DNA of 64,000 nt, taken from assembly GCA_009773665.1 (NCBI GenBank), contig WSYE01000003.1, positions 1 through 64,000 of the forward strand. Reading direction: 5' to 3'. Positions within the stretch are counted from its first letter, which is position 1; each line of letters begins with the position of its first letter. The notes beneath the pieces were generated by a model, which was not told the DNA's origin, did no database searches, and saw nothing but the letters and a program-made list of their open reading frames with translations. Origin of the DNA: Desulfovibrionaceae bacterium (lineage in GTDB: Bacteria > Desulfobacterota > Desulfovibrionia > Desulfovibrionales > Desulfovibrionaceae). The position numbers were made by a program, and so were the translations under genes. Of this stretch, positions 18,591-27,734 are shown in pieces.

Positions 18591-19043
18591 CTATTTGCTG
18601 TAGACGCCGCACCCGAACAGCATGCCGTCAACCTTTTCCATATACATGCTCTTGTTCTCTATCTGCTTGCTGACAGGATTCACGAATTTGTAGTCCTGCC
18701 AGAAGGAATCCTTGGTCTTGCCCAGTTCCACACGTTCCTTCACGAAGAATTTGCCGTCCGGGTCGCGAAGCTCCATCAGGTTCTTGCCGACCTGCTTGGC
18801 ATTGGCCCCGTGCGCCAAACAGTTGCCCTCCATGTCGTAGACCACAACGTACAGGTCACGATCCACGAATGGCCCCTTGGAATCGTTAATGTCGGCAAGG
18901 GCCTTGTCCTTGCCTGCACTCTTGTACTGGGCCACGGCCTTCTTCACCAGGGCTACGGCCTCGTCCTTGGTGCCGTTCTGCTGGGCCAGGGCGACACACG
19001 CAAACAGAAACACGGCGACACACGCTACGACGACTTTCTTCAT
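18591..19043 (-). CDS. Secreted single-Cache-domain protein
   Basis: A 150-residue exported protein: signal peptide MKKVVVACVAVFLFACVALA, then a compact Cache_2-type sensory domain (DLYVVVYDMEGNCLAHGAN, MELRDPDGKFFVKERVEL, DYKFVNPVSKQIENKSMYMEKVDGMLFGCGVYSK). This fold binds small molecules in the periplasm of receptors such as chemotaxis proteins. Here it is a free protein encoded just upstream of a chemoreceptor, so it may deliver a ligand to it. The start at 19043 has GGGAGG just upstream; the frame extends to 19067 without support. Confidence 0.85.
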   Translation of the reverse strand: MKKVVVACVAVFLFACVALAQQNGTKDEAVALVKKAVAQYKSAGKDKALADINDSKGPFVDRDLYVVVYDMEGNCLAHGANAKQVGKNLMELRDPDGKFFVKERVELGKTKDSFWQDYKFVNPVSKQIENKSMYMEKVDGMLFGCGVYSK

Positions 19044-19146
19044 GACTATCCTCCCGGGTAGTTTCAACTATGGGATTAATCAGAATGACACCAATATCTA
19101 CACTATAATAACACCTGTTTTCCCGTCCCAAGTCAAGGCCGACAGA

Positions 19147-19178
19147 CGAAAAAAGCCCCGGCCGATTTGGCCGGGGCT
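19147..19178 (-). terminator. Terminator of the minus-strand cytochrome operon
   Basis: On the minus strand the stem AGCCCCGGCC / GGCCGGGGCT is followed by a run of T (plus-strand A-run at 19149-19154). It lies 30 bases after the stop of the cytochrome gene. Confidence 0.9.
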
Positions 19179-19207
19179 CTGTTCGATCATGCCGTCCGCT
19201 GAGCGCC

Positions 19208-21706
19208 CTACTCCACCCCCATGCCGGGGTGGTGCGCTGCCGCGTCCATGTCCATGGTGTGGCAGGCCTTGCAGTTCTTCGCTCCGCCGATGGTGCGCGC
19301 CAACTTCTGGTATTGCAGGGGCTGGAGGTTGTCGCGATCCTTCCCGTAGGGGTTGCGGGCCGGATAGAGCGCGTGGACAGAGCCGTGACAGCTGGCGCAG
19401 GTCATGGCGTCCAGGTCGTCGCGCTTGGCCTTGAACAGGTCCTTCGCGCCGCTGGTCCACGTACCGTAGGCCTGGGCCTGTTCCGGGGACTTGTAGCCCA
19501 CGTGGCAGGTGACGCACTTGGGCTGGTTCACCCAGGGCGTGCGCGGCGACGGGTCGGATTCTCGGGGCTTTATCAGCGAGATGAGCGCATTGGCGGCCTT
19601 TACGCCCTGTTCCTTCTCCTTGGTCAATAACCCCAGAGCGTGGTCCTCCAGGGGGCCGTGGCAGTTGGTGCAGTCCAGGCCTGCGGCGGCGTGGGGATCA
19701 CGCAGGGCGCGGGTCGCGCCCTTAGGGTCCGTGGGGTGGCACATATCGCAGGCATCGGCCCCGCGTCCGGCCAGATAGACCGCGTGCAGGCCGTGCACCG
19801 CAGCGGAGAGGTTCAGGGAGCGGTTGCCCCCTGCGGCGGCGTCGTCATGGCAGGAGCGGCAGTCCACCTGCCCGGCCTTTTTGGAGAGGTCCGTCAGGCT
19901 CAGGCGGTCGTGGCCCTTCAGCACATCCTTGGCCGTGGCCGGGGCGATGCCCGCCACGCCGTGCGTCCAGGTTCCGCCGTGGCAGTTCTTGCACCCAAGC
20001 TCCGAGGACACGGGCAGCACCAGCGTGGTTTCAGCCAGGAGCTTGCCGGAGGCGTCAGTGGCCTGGATAACGGCCAGGGGATACGGCTGAAAGCCGTCCT
20101 TGTCTTTTCCGGATGCCGGATACGGCGACACGTTTATGCCCTCGGCCCGGAAGGCGTTTCCGGCCACCATGAAGCTCCCAGCGGCCTGGCCTTCCACGGC
20201 ATAGGTCAGAGTGACGCCTTCGGTGGTAAGCGCGGGGACGCCTTCGCGTTTCAGCAGGTGCGCGGTGATGGCCTGGGCGCCGATGTTAAGCGTCCACTGC
20301 CCGTTGTCGTAGAGCATGTTGATGCCCTTGTCGGCCACGGCGGTCAGCAGATACGGGGCGGACTCGTCGAAGGCCGGAACCGGGGTCTCACTCTGGGGGA
20401 GTCCCTGGGCCTGGAGGGGTTTCACGCCGTGCAACCCCTCGGTCAGGTAGGCGGCCAGGGCCTTTTTCTCTTCAGGCGTGCCGAAGAACGGGGGCATGTA
20501 TTTGCCGATCTTGCCAAGCCCCGTGAGCAGCGATTCCATGCCCGAGGCCGTGTACTTGGCCGAGCGCGGCAGAATGTCCAGCATGGGGCCGCCCTGGCTG
20601 TGGCAGCTGGAGCATTGCAGGAAGAACAGCTCACGCCCGGCGTCCAGGCGGTTTTCGGCAGTGACGGCCTTGTTGCGGCTCCACTTGGCCGAGGCCAGCA
20701 CGCCCGCCGTGTTCAGCTTCTCGGCCCCGGCAACGGCGATGCCGTTGGAGTAGATGTGCCCGGTGATGAGATACGGCCTGCGGGCGGCCTCGCGCATGTA
20801 TTCGAAGGAGCCGATGAACAGAAACGACGCGGCCAGGGTCAGCGTGGCCACCACGCGGGCGGCCTTTCGTGGCAATCCTCCGGCCAGCAACACACCACCG
20901 GCCAGCACCGTGGGAGCCACCCACCAGAACACGCGCATCCCGGCGGCCACCTCGGGCGAGCGCCCCAGAGCCAGCGCCTGCTGCTCCGGCGACAAAACGG
21001 AGATGTGCCACCAGCCCGACGCCACCAGCACCGGGATGGGCAGCACGGCCCACAGGGCGCAGAAGCGCGACAGGCTCTTGCGGTTCTTCTCGTCCTCCAC
21101 GCTCTGGGCGGTCATCAGGCCGAACACTCCGGCCAACAGCGCCGCGATGGCCGTGCGGAACACCAGGCCGGGCCAGAATGTCGGGTTGAAGAAGCCGTCC
21201 CAGAAGCGGTGCGTCGTAAGCCAATCCCCAGGCGTGAGCATGAACGAGATGAACCCCTGCACCATGGCCAGTGAGCCCCAGGCGAAGGCGGCGTACATCC
21301 AGGCCAGGATCAGGCGGCGCGTGGAGCGTTCGGACTCGAAGGAACGCATGTAGGTGATAAGGGTGACGATCTCCGCCAGGAAGAAGGTCCACTCCGTGGC
21401 CCAGCCCAGCACGAAAGAGTGTATCAGCGTGGCCGTGGCCCCAGGCGCTCCGATGGATATGGTGAACCAGATGCCAACGCCCGTAAGCCCGCCCACCACC
21501 ATGGTGAACACCAGGAAGAACTTGGCGTAGCGGCGCAGGTAATCCTTCATGACCCCAAGGCCCAGGCGCTGCACGCGCGTCTCCATCACAGCGATGAACA
21601 TGCCGCCGCCCACGGCGAAGTGGGCGATGAACACGTGGATGGTGGCCACCAGGGCGATCAGCAGGCCGCCGCCCCAGAAGCCCCATTGCAGTACGGGATA
21701 GTCCAT
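19208..21706 (-). CDS. CydA-like membrane domain fused to octaheme cytochrome c
   Basis: An 832-residue predicted electron-transfer protein. The first ~325 residues are polytopic and resemble subunit I of cytochrome bd quinol oxidase: TIHVFIAHFAVGGGMF, VGGLTGVGIWFTI, FVLGWATEWTFFLAEI, GFISFMLTPGD. The hydrophilic remainder carries eight CxxCH haem-binding motifs in order: CSSCH, CKNCH, CRSCH, CDMCH, CTNCH, CVTCH, CASCH, CKACH. It should face the periplasm. A likely role is passing electrons between membrane quinol and periplasmic c-type cytochromes, perhaps as an oxidase-like or metal/cytochrome reductase module; the direction cannot be told. The gene follows a second membrane subunit with a 3-base gap. 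The Q-loop of true bd oxidases is not obvious. Confidence 0.85.
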   Translation of the reverse strand: MDYPVLQWGFWGGGLLIALVATIHVFIAHFAVGGGMFIAVMETRVQRLGLGVMKDYLRRYAKFFLVFTMVVGGLTGVGIWFTISIGAPGATATLIHSFVLGWATEWTFFLAEIVTLITYMRSFESERSTRRLILAWMYAAFAWGSLAMVQGFISFMLTPGDWLTTHRFWDGFFNPTFWPGLVFRTAIAALLAGVFGLMTAQSVEDEKNRKSLSRFCALWAVLPIPVLVASGWWHISVLSPEQQALALGRSPEVAAGMRVFWWVAPTVLAGGVLLAGGLPRKAARVVATLTLAASFLFIGSFEYMREAARRPYLITGHIYSNGIAVAGAEKLNTAGVLASAKWSRNKAVTAENRLDAGRELFFLQCSSCHSQGGPMLDILPRSAKYTASGMESLLTGLGKIGKYMPPFFGTPEEKKALAAYLTEGLHGVKPLQAQGLPQSETPVPAFDESAPYLLTAVADKGINMLYDNGQWTLNIGAQAITAHLLKREGVPALTTEGVTLTYAVEGQAAGSFMVAGNAFRAEGINVSPYPASGKDKDGFQPYPLAVIQATDASGKLLAETTLVLPVSSELGCKNCHGGTWTHGVAGIAPATAKDVLKGHDRLSLTDLSKKAGQVDCRSCHDDAAAGGNRSLNLSAAVHGLHAVYLAGRGADACDMCHPTDPKGATRALRDPHAAAGLDCTNCHGPLEDHALGLLTKEKEQGVKAANALISLIKPRESDPSPRTPWVNQPKCVTCHVGYKSPEQAQAYGTWTSGAKDLFKAKRDDLDAMTCASCHGSVHALYPARNPYGKDRDNLQPLQYQKLARTIGGAKNCKACHTMDMDAAAHHPGMGVE

Positions 21707-21709
21707 GGA

Positions 21710-22789
21710 TCAGGCTCCCTTCACGCCGGAAGCGGGCGCGTCCTTGACGGGGTGTTTCGCGGCCCACCAGACCACGGCCAGGCTCACGGCGAAGAAGCCG
21801 AAGAACATGGCCACGGTGCTGGGTTCCGGCCTGACCGGAAGTGATGCGGTGTCGAAATACGGCTCCAGGTAGAGTTGGCGGAGTACGCCGCGCATGGCGA
21901 TCATCACGGCGATAGTGGCCACGCCGCAGGCGGCCGCAGGCATGAGCCGCCTCATGAAGGCGAAGGCCGCAGCGGCTCCGGCCCCGGCGATTCCCGCCAG
22001 CAGAAGCCCGGTGGCAAAGGGGTCGCCCCCCATGAAGCCGAGCATCACCGGCCTTGGCAGGGCCATCAGCCACCACACGCCGCCCACGAACTGGGCCAGG
22101 GTGCTCCAGCCGAACCAGGCAAGGCCCTGGGCCACAAGCTCTTCGCCGTGCGGGTCGTGATGGCGGGTGCGCCTGCGCCCGACCATGGCCAGAGTCAGCC
22201 CGCCGATGGCCAGGGACGCGGTGACGAAGTGCAGCCAGCGCGGCAGGAGCGTCGCGTCGCCCCAGGCCGTCATCGTGCCGGCAGGGTTGTCGAAATATCC
22301 GGTCCACATGTCCGGGCGCACCAGCAACACGGCGTTGTGGCTCTGCACAAGACTTGCGTAGAGCATGAGCAGGCTCATCATTCCCCAGACCAGCGTACCG
22401 CGCTCATTCCCCGCGTGCAGGGCGTACTTCTGGCGGTAGGCCAGTCCGTAGGCCCCCATCACCGCCAGCACCACCCCAAACCAGTACACGCCCATGAGCG
22501 TGGAGCTGACGTACAGGAACTGCCCGTAGAGCACCTGCACGAACAGAAGCGGCGCGACGCCGATGTTCACGGTGAGCGCCGTGAGGTTGGGGATCATGCC
22601 CGCCTGCTGTCCCAGAGCCAGGGGGGCCACGGAGGATCTGAGCGACCGGACAAAGCCCAGAAGCGTGAGCCCCAGCATGGTGTTCATAAAAAGGATGTGG
22701 ACGAAAAAGGTCACGTCCAGAAGACATCGAAACAGCCAGGGCGCAGCGGGGATGGCCTCCGCAGCCGGGATCATCGCACTCGGTTCCAT
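21710..22789 (-). CDS. Polytopic membrane partner of the CydA-octaheme protein
   Basis: A 359-residue integral membrane protein with about nine hydrophobic segments (DVTFFVHILFMNTMLGLTLL, PLLFVQVLYGQFLYV, WFGVVLAVMGAYGLAY and others). Histidines in membrane-like contexts (FFVHILFMN, LVQSHNAVLL, LPRWLHFVTASLA) could bind b-type haem. It is probably distantly related to the CydA-type domain of its neighbour. Three bases separate the genes, so they form an operon and probably a complex. I chose ATG 22789 (MEPSAM) with AAGGA upstream; the frame runs on to 23158 but overlaps the divergent coaX. Confidence 0.75.
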   Translation of the reverse strand: MEPSAMIPAAEAIPAAPWLFRCLLDVTFFVHILFMNTMLGLTLLGFVRSLRSSVAPLALGQQAGMIPNLTALTVNIGVAPLLFVQVLYGQFLYVSSTLMGVYWFGVVLAVMGAYGLAYRQKYALHAGNERGTLVWGMMSLLMLYASLVQSHNAVLLVRPDMWTGYFDNPAGTMTAWGDATLLPRWLHFVTASLAIGGLTLAMVGRRRTRHHDPHGEELVAQGLAWFGWSTLAQFVGGVWWLMALPRPVMLGFMGGDPFATGLLLAGIAGAGAAAAFAFMRRLMPAAACGVATIAVMIAMRGVLRQLYLEPYFDTASLPVRPEPSTVAMFFGFFAVSLAVVWWAAKHPVKDAPASGVKGA

Positions 22790-22930
22790 CGAAGAGTTTC
22801 CTTGTCGCGGTTCACGGACATTCTGGTCAGACCCTATCACCTTTTCAAGCCCTGGAAAATAGTCTATCAGTGGTCGTCTTTGCATCCATCCCAAAACCAT
22901 CCCGGCGCTTGTCCCGCGCCTGGAGTAGCC

Positions 22931-23728
22931 ATGGCCCTTCTTCTCTTCGACATCGGCAATACCAATATAAAAATCGGCCTCTACCGGGGTGAGTCCGGCC
23001 TGTCGTCCTACGTGCTGCCCACGCCGCGCTCCAGCACGGCGGACCAACTGGGCATGGACCTGGCCGCGCTCCTGGCCCGTGAAGGTCTGGCCCCCGAGCG
23101 CCTGGACGCCATCCTGGCCGTCAGCGTGGTGCCGCCCGTGAACCCCATGCTGCGCCAAGCCTGCAACCGTTTTTTAGGCAGAGTGCCGCGATTTGTGCCG
23201 GAAGATGTTCCCGTGCCGCTGGAAAACCGTTACGAACGTCCTGAACAGGTCGGAGCGGACCGGCTGGTGGCCGCCTACGCGGCGCGCCGCTGCGCAAGCT
23301 CGCACTGTGTGGTGAGCGTGGATTTCGGCACAGCCACCACCTTCGACGTGGTGCGCGGCTCCAGCTACCTGGGCGGGCTGATCTGTCCGGGGGTGCTCTC
23401 CTCCGCCAGAGCCCTGGCCCAGGACACGGCCAAGCTGCCCCAGATCGACCTGGAGCCGCAGTCCTTGAAGCTGTCCATCGGGCGCTCCACCGTGGAGAGC
23501 CTGAACCAGGGCCTCTTGTTCGGGTTCGCCTCCATGGTGGAGGGCATCCTGGACCGCCTGGAGGATCACATGGGCGAGCCGGTCACGGTGGTGGCCACAG
23601 GTGGCTTTGCCCAGCAATTGGCACGTGTTTGTCCGGCAATCGCCAACGTTAGGCCCGAACTTCTTCTCGACGGCCTGCGTCTTGTGTATGAGGAAGCAGC
23701 GGCGAACGAAAAGCGCCGCTCTCAATAA
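22931..23728 (+). CDS. coaX: Type III pantothenate kinase
   Basis: CoaX phosphorylates pantothenate, the first step of coenzyme A synthesis, and needs a monovalent cation. The 265-residue protein has the ASKHA phosphate-1 motif LLFDIGNTNIKIGLY at the start, RYERPEQVGADRLVAAYAA near residue 105 with the catalytic Asp, VVSVDFGTATTFDVV near 130, and YLGGLICPGV. TVVATGGFA is the adenosine motif. GGAG lies a few bases before ATG 22931. It is divergent from the cytochrome operon and 33 bases ahead of eno, with which it may be co-transcribed. With panB elsewhere in the window it serves the same pathway. Confidence 0.96.
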   Translation: MALLLFDIGNTNIKIGLYRGESGLSSYVLPTPRSSTADQLGMDLAALLAREGLAPERLDAILAVSVVPPVNPMLRQACNRFLGRVPRFVPEDVPVPLENRYERPEQVGADRLVAAYAARRCASSHCVVSVDFGTATTFDVVRGSSYLGGLICPGVLSSARALAQDTAKLPQIDLEPQSLKLSIGRSTVESLNQGLLFGFASMVEGILDRLEDHMGEPVTVVATGGFAQQLARVCPAIANVRPELLLDGLRLVYEEAAANEKRRSQ

Positions 23729-25054
<1,326 letters not shown>

Positions 25055-25111
25055 CACCCGCCCGGCCCTGGCGCGTCGCGTGACGCGGCCGCAACGCTTC
25101 GTGCGTACCCT

Positions 25112-25135
25112 GGGGGAGCTTCGGCTCCCCCTTTT
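25112..25135 (+). terminator. Intrinsic terminator after eno
   Basis: Stem GGGGGAGC / GCTCCCCC with a TTCG tetraloop, followed by TTTTC. Confidence 0.9.
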
Positions 25136-25245
25136 CGTTGGGCGTTACTCCCGGATATTTTTCTCTTTCGCTGGACAATTTCACCGCCATCCTGAATATA
25201 TGGAAGAAATTGCACGACGAGAACTTTCAGCAAGGAGGAGTATCC

Positions 25246-25485
25246 ATGCCCAAGGAGAACATCCGTAAAGTTCTGGGAGTAACAGCGGCGGTGTTCGCCC
25301 GGATGGGGCAGCTTTCCCCGGAAGAGGCCCGCGAGATGAGCGGCCTGGATCAACAGGCCTTCGACGAAGCCATGCACAAGGCCCAGATGGCCGAGAATGA
25401 GCTGAAGGCCGCCAAAAAGGAGCCCAGCTTCTACGACATCGTCTCCAAGGCCGCCGACGAGTACCTGAACGCCGTCAAGAAATAG
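25246..25485 (+). CDS. Small helical protein of unknown function
   Basis: A 79-residue charged, mainly helical protein (QLSPEEAREMSGLDQQAF; MHKAQMAENELKAAKKE). No family is recognised. ATG 25246 has a strong AAGGAGGAG nine bases upstream, which fixes the start; the frame extends back to 25138 without support. It stands between eno and the Nramp gene with its own spacing on both sides. Confidence 0.75.
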   Translation: MPKENIRKVLGVTAAVFARMGQLSPEEAREMSGLDQQAFDEAMHKAQMAENELKAAKKEPSFYDIVSKAADEYLNAVKK

Positions 25486-25583
25486 AGCCGGTGCCGCGTT
25501 CCAGGAATGACACGCCTTCGGGTACGCCGCGCCAGCGAAACCGATCACGAGGTCAACGTCCACTGCGGACGACGACGTGCGCC

Positions 25584-25615
25584 CCCGGCCCCCACGGCTT
25601 ATCGGGGGCGCACCC
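25584..25615 (+). repeat. GC-rich inverted repeat upstream of the Nramp gene
   Basis: TGCGCCCCCGG and a matching CGGGGGCGCA section form a hairpin of about 8-9 bp about 40 bases before ATG 25655. No T-tract follows; it could be a terminator remnant of the small gene or an mRNA leader structure of the transporter. Confidence 0.45.
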
Positions 25616-25654
25616 TTGAATCAATGCCCGTAACGTCCATAAACAAAGGGCCTC

Positions 25655-26923
25655 ATGAATCTGTTCAAAAGCCTCGCCGGACTGTCCGAACACCACAAGC
25701 CGCGCTTCATGGCGCTGGAGATCTGGAAGTATATCGGGCCGGGGCTCCTGGTCACGGTGGGCTTCATCGATCCCGGCAACTGGGCCGCCAACGTGGCCGC
25801 CGGGGCCGGGTTCGGCTACAAGCTGTTGTGGATGGTCACGCTGTCCACGGTGATGCTCATCGTCCTGCAACACAACGCCGCCCACCTGGGCATCGCCACG
25901 GGGTTGTGCCTGTCCGAGGGCGCGGCGCACCATCTGCCGGCCCCTGCGGCGCGGTTCGTGCTGGGCACCGCCGTGCTGGCGTCGATCTCCACCGCCCTGG
26001 CCGAGCTCCTGGGCGGAGCCATCGCCCTGCGCATGCTGTTCGGCCTGCCGTTGTGGCTGGGGGCGCTGCTCACGCTCGGCGTGGTGCTCTGGATGCTTTT
26101 TGCCAACACCTACCGGCGTCTTGAGAAATACATCATCGGGTTCGTTTCGCTGATCGGCATATCCTTCGTGTTCGAGCTGTCCATGGTCCACATCGACTGG
26201 GGGCAGGCCGCGCGCGGATGGGTGGTCCCGGCCTTTCCGGACGGCTCCATCCCCATCATCATGAGCGTCTTGGGCGCGGTGGTCATGCCCCACAACCTGT
26301 TCCTGCACTCGGAAATCATCCAGAGCCGCCAGTGGAACCTGGACAACGACGACATCATTCACCACCAGCTCCAGTATGAGTTCACGGACACGCTGGTGTC
26401 CATGCTGGTGGGCTGGGCCATAAACTCCTCCATGATCCTGCTGGCGGCGGCGGCCTTCTATTCAGGCGGGGTGCAGGTGTCGGAGCTAGAGCAGGCCCAG
26501 AACATGCTGACCCCGCTGGTGGGCAGCGCGGCGGCCGTGGTCTTCGCCCTGGCGCTGCTGTTCGCGGGCGTGGCCTCCTCGGTGACGGCGGGCATGGCCG
26601 GAGGGGCCATCTTCGCGGGCATCTTCAAAGAGCCCTACAACATGGGGGACATCCACACCCGCGTGGGCGTGGGCCTGACTCTGGTGTTGGCCTATCTCAT
26701 CATCCTGGTGATCCCCAACGCCTTCCAGGGGCTCATCGTCTCCCAGATCGTGCTGTCCATCCAACTGCCCTTCACCATCCTTTTGCAACTGTACCTAACG
26801 TCGTCCAGGAAGGTGATGGGCAAGTGGGTCAACAAGCGCTCCACCACGGTGATCCTGTCCGTGATCGCCGCCGTGGTCATCGGGCTGAACGTGCTGCTGC
26901 TGTGGGACACCCTTGGGGGATAG
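25655..26923 (+). CDS. Nramp family divalent metal transporter (MntH type)
   Basis: A 422-residue proton-coupled Mn2+/Fe2+ importer of the inner membrane with about eleven helices. The metal-binding motifs are present: the helix-1 VGFIDPGNWA and the helix-6 VVMPHNLFLHSE, with the Met in MPH. The segment FAGVASSVTAGMAGG is the later conserved helix. Neither a Fur/MntR box nor a riboswitch could be recognised upstream; only a GC-rich hairpin is seen. Start ATG 25655 gives the expected length. Confidence 0.92.
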   Translation: MNLFKSLAGLSEHHKPRFMALEIWKYIGPGLLVTVGFIDPGNWAANVAAGAGFGYKLLWMVTLSTVMLIVLQHNAAHLGIATGLCLSEGAAHHLPAPAARFVLGTAVLASISTALAELLGGAIALRMLFGLPLWLGALLTLGVVLWMLFANTYRRLEKYIIGFVSLIGISFVFELSMVHIDWGQAARGWVVPAFPDGSIPIIMSVLGAVVMPHNLFLHSEIIQSRQWNLDNDDIIHHQLQYEFTDTLVSMLVGWAINSSMILLAAAAFYSGGVQVSELEQAQNMLTPLVGSAAAVVFALALLFAGVASSVTAGMAGGAIFAGIFKEPYNMGDIHTRVGVGLTLVLAYLIILVIPNAFQGLIVSQIVLSIQLPFTILLQLYLTSSRKVMGKWVNKRSTTVILSVIAAVVIGLNVLLLWDTLGG

Positions 26924-26949
26924 GGGCTGTACATCAGGCACCACTTCTG

Positions 26950-26978
26950 TTGACAACCATTCTGTCAGCACTTATGTT
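26950..26978 (+). promoter_or_regulatory. hicAB promoter with overlapping operator
   Basis: TTGACA (26950-26955) and TATGTT (26973-26978) with a 17-base spacer form a good promoter seven bases before the hicA ATG. The -35 box is part of an inverted repeat, GTTGACA N7 TGTCAGC (26949-26969), a likely binding site for the HicB repressor. The very short leader would make hicA nearly leaderless. Confidence 0.65.
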
Positions 26979-26984
26979 GCACAC

Positions 26985-27176
26985 ATGAACAGCGCCGAGC
27001 TCAAAAGATGGCTTGCCAAACAGGGATGCCGCTTCGAAACCCATCGGGGCGGATCCGGGCACATCACTGTGATCCTCGGCGACAAGTCGGCCCAGATGCC
27101 CATGCACGGCCAGGGCAAGGAACTCGGAACCGGGCTCGTCAACGCGATCATCAAGCAACTCGGGCTGAAAAAATAG
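26985..27176 (+). CDS. hicA: HicA-like mRNA interferase toxin
   Basis: A 63-residue HicA toxin of the double-stranded RNA-binding fold that cleaves mRNA. It has ELKRWLAKQGCRFE at the N-terminus, then the catalytic His in GGSGHITV and the family ending MPMHGQGKELGTGLVNAIIKQLGL. ATG 26985 lies right after the promoter. hicB follows after 10 bases. Confidence 0.93.
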   Translation: MNSAELKRWLAKQGCRFETHRGGSGHITVILGDKSAQMPMHGQGKELGTGLVNAIIKQLGLKK

Positions 27177-27186
27177 GAGGGAGCCA

Positions 27187-27621
27187 ATGCTGAACTATCA
27201 CGTCACGCTCACCAAGGACGATAACGACACCTTGCTGGCCACCTGCCCGGACTTGCCCGAGGTAGTCACCTTCGGAGATGACGAACAGGACGCCCTCGGC
27301 TACGCCGTTGGAGCCATCGAGGAGGCCTTGGCGGCACGGATGGCCCACAAAAAGGACATCCCCCTACCCGGGCAGCATCAAAGCGGGAAACTGCACATGG
27401 TGCGCCTCTCCACGCAAACCGGGCTCAAGGTGCTGCTTTACTGCGCCATGCGCCGCCAGGGGGTCACCAAGGCGGAGCTTGCCCGGCGGATGGGCACGCC
27501 CCGGCAAAGCGCCGACCGTCTGCTGGACCTCAACCACGCCTCCCGGTTGGACGTGCTGGACGCCGCCTTCCTGGCTTTGGGGCAGGAAGTGGCCGTGGAG
27601 TTGCGCGAACGCGCGGCTTGA
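27187..27621 (+). CDS. hicB: HicB-like antitoxin with helix-turn-helix domain
   Basis: A 144-residue antitoxin. Residues 1-55 are the degenerate RNase H-like HicB domain (YHVTLTKDDNDTLLATCPDLPEVVTFGDDEQDALGYA), which blocks HicA. Residues 85-140 form a Xre-like DNA-binding domain (GVTKAELARRMGTPRQSADRLLDLNH) for autorepression, presumably at the inverted repeat over the promoter. GGAGGGAGCC lies before ATG 27187. Confidence 0.92.
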   Translation: MLNYHVTLTKDDNDTLLATCPDLPEVVTFGDDEQDALGYAVGAIEEALAARMAHKKDIPLPGQHQSGKLHMVRLSTQTGLKVLLYCAMRRQGVTKAELARRMGTPRQSADRLLDLNHASRLDVLDAAFLALGQEVAVELRERAA

Positions 27622-27734
27622 TTGCGTAAGAGTGTGAATGCCCTCCTTCCTGCCGGATATCGTTTACAATCAATACTTGCCTTTTTCAGCCCAGGGCTTA
27701 TCTGGCTTTTTCGCAGCACTTTCCTGGAGCACCG

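Noticed and set aside
20631-22307. 558-codon Arg/His-rich minus-strand frame
   Set aside because: Out-of-frame shadow of the cytochrome operon with typical high-GC composition artefacts.
21875-22930. Long plus-strand frame leading into coaX (ORF from 21875)
   Set aside because: It is the antisense of the membrane cytochrome subunit; family similarity starts only at ATG 22931.
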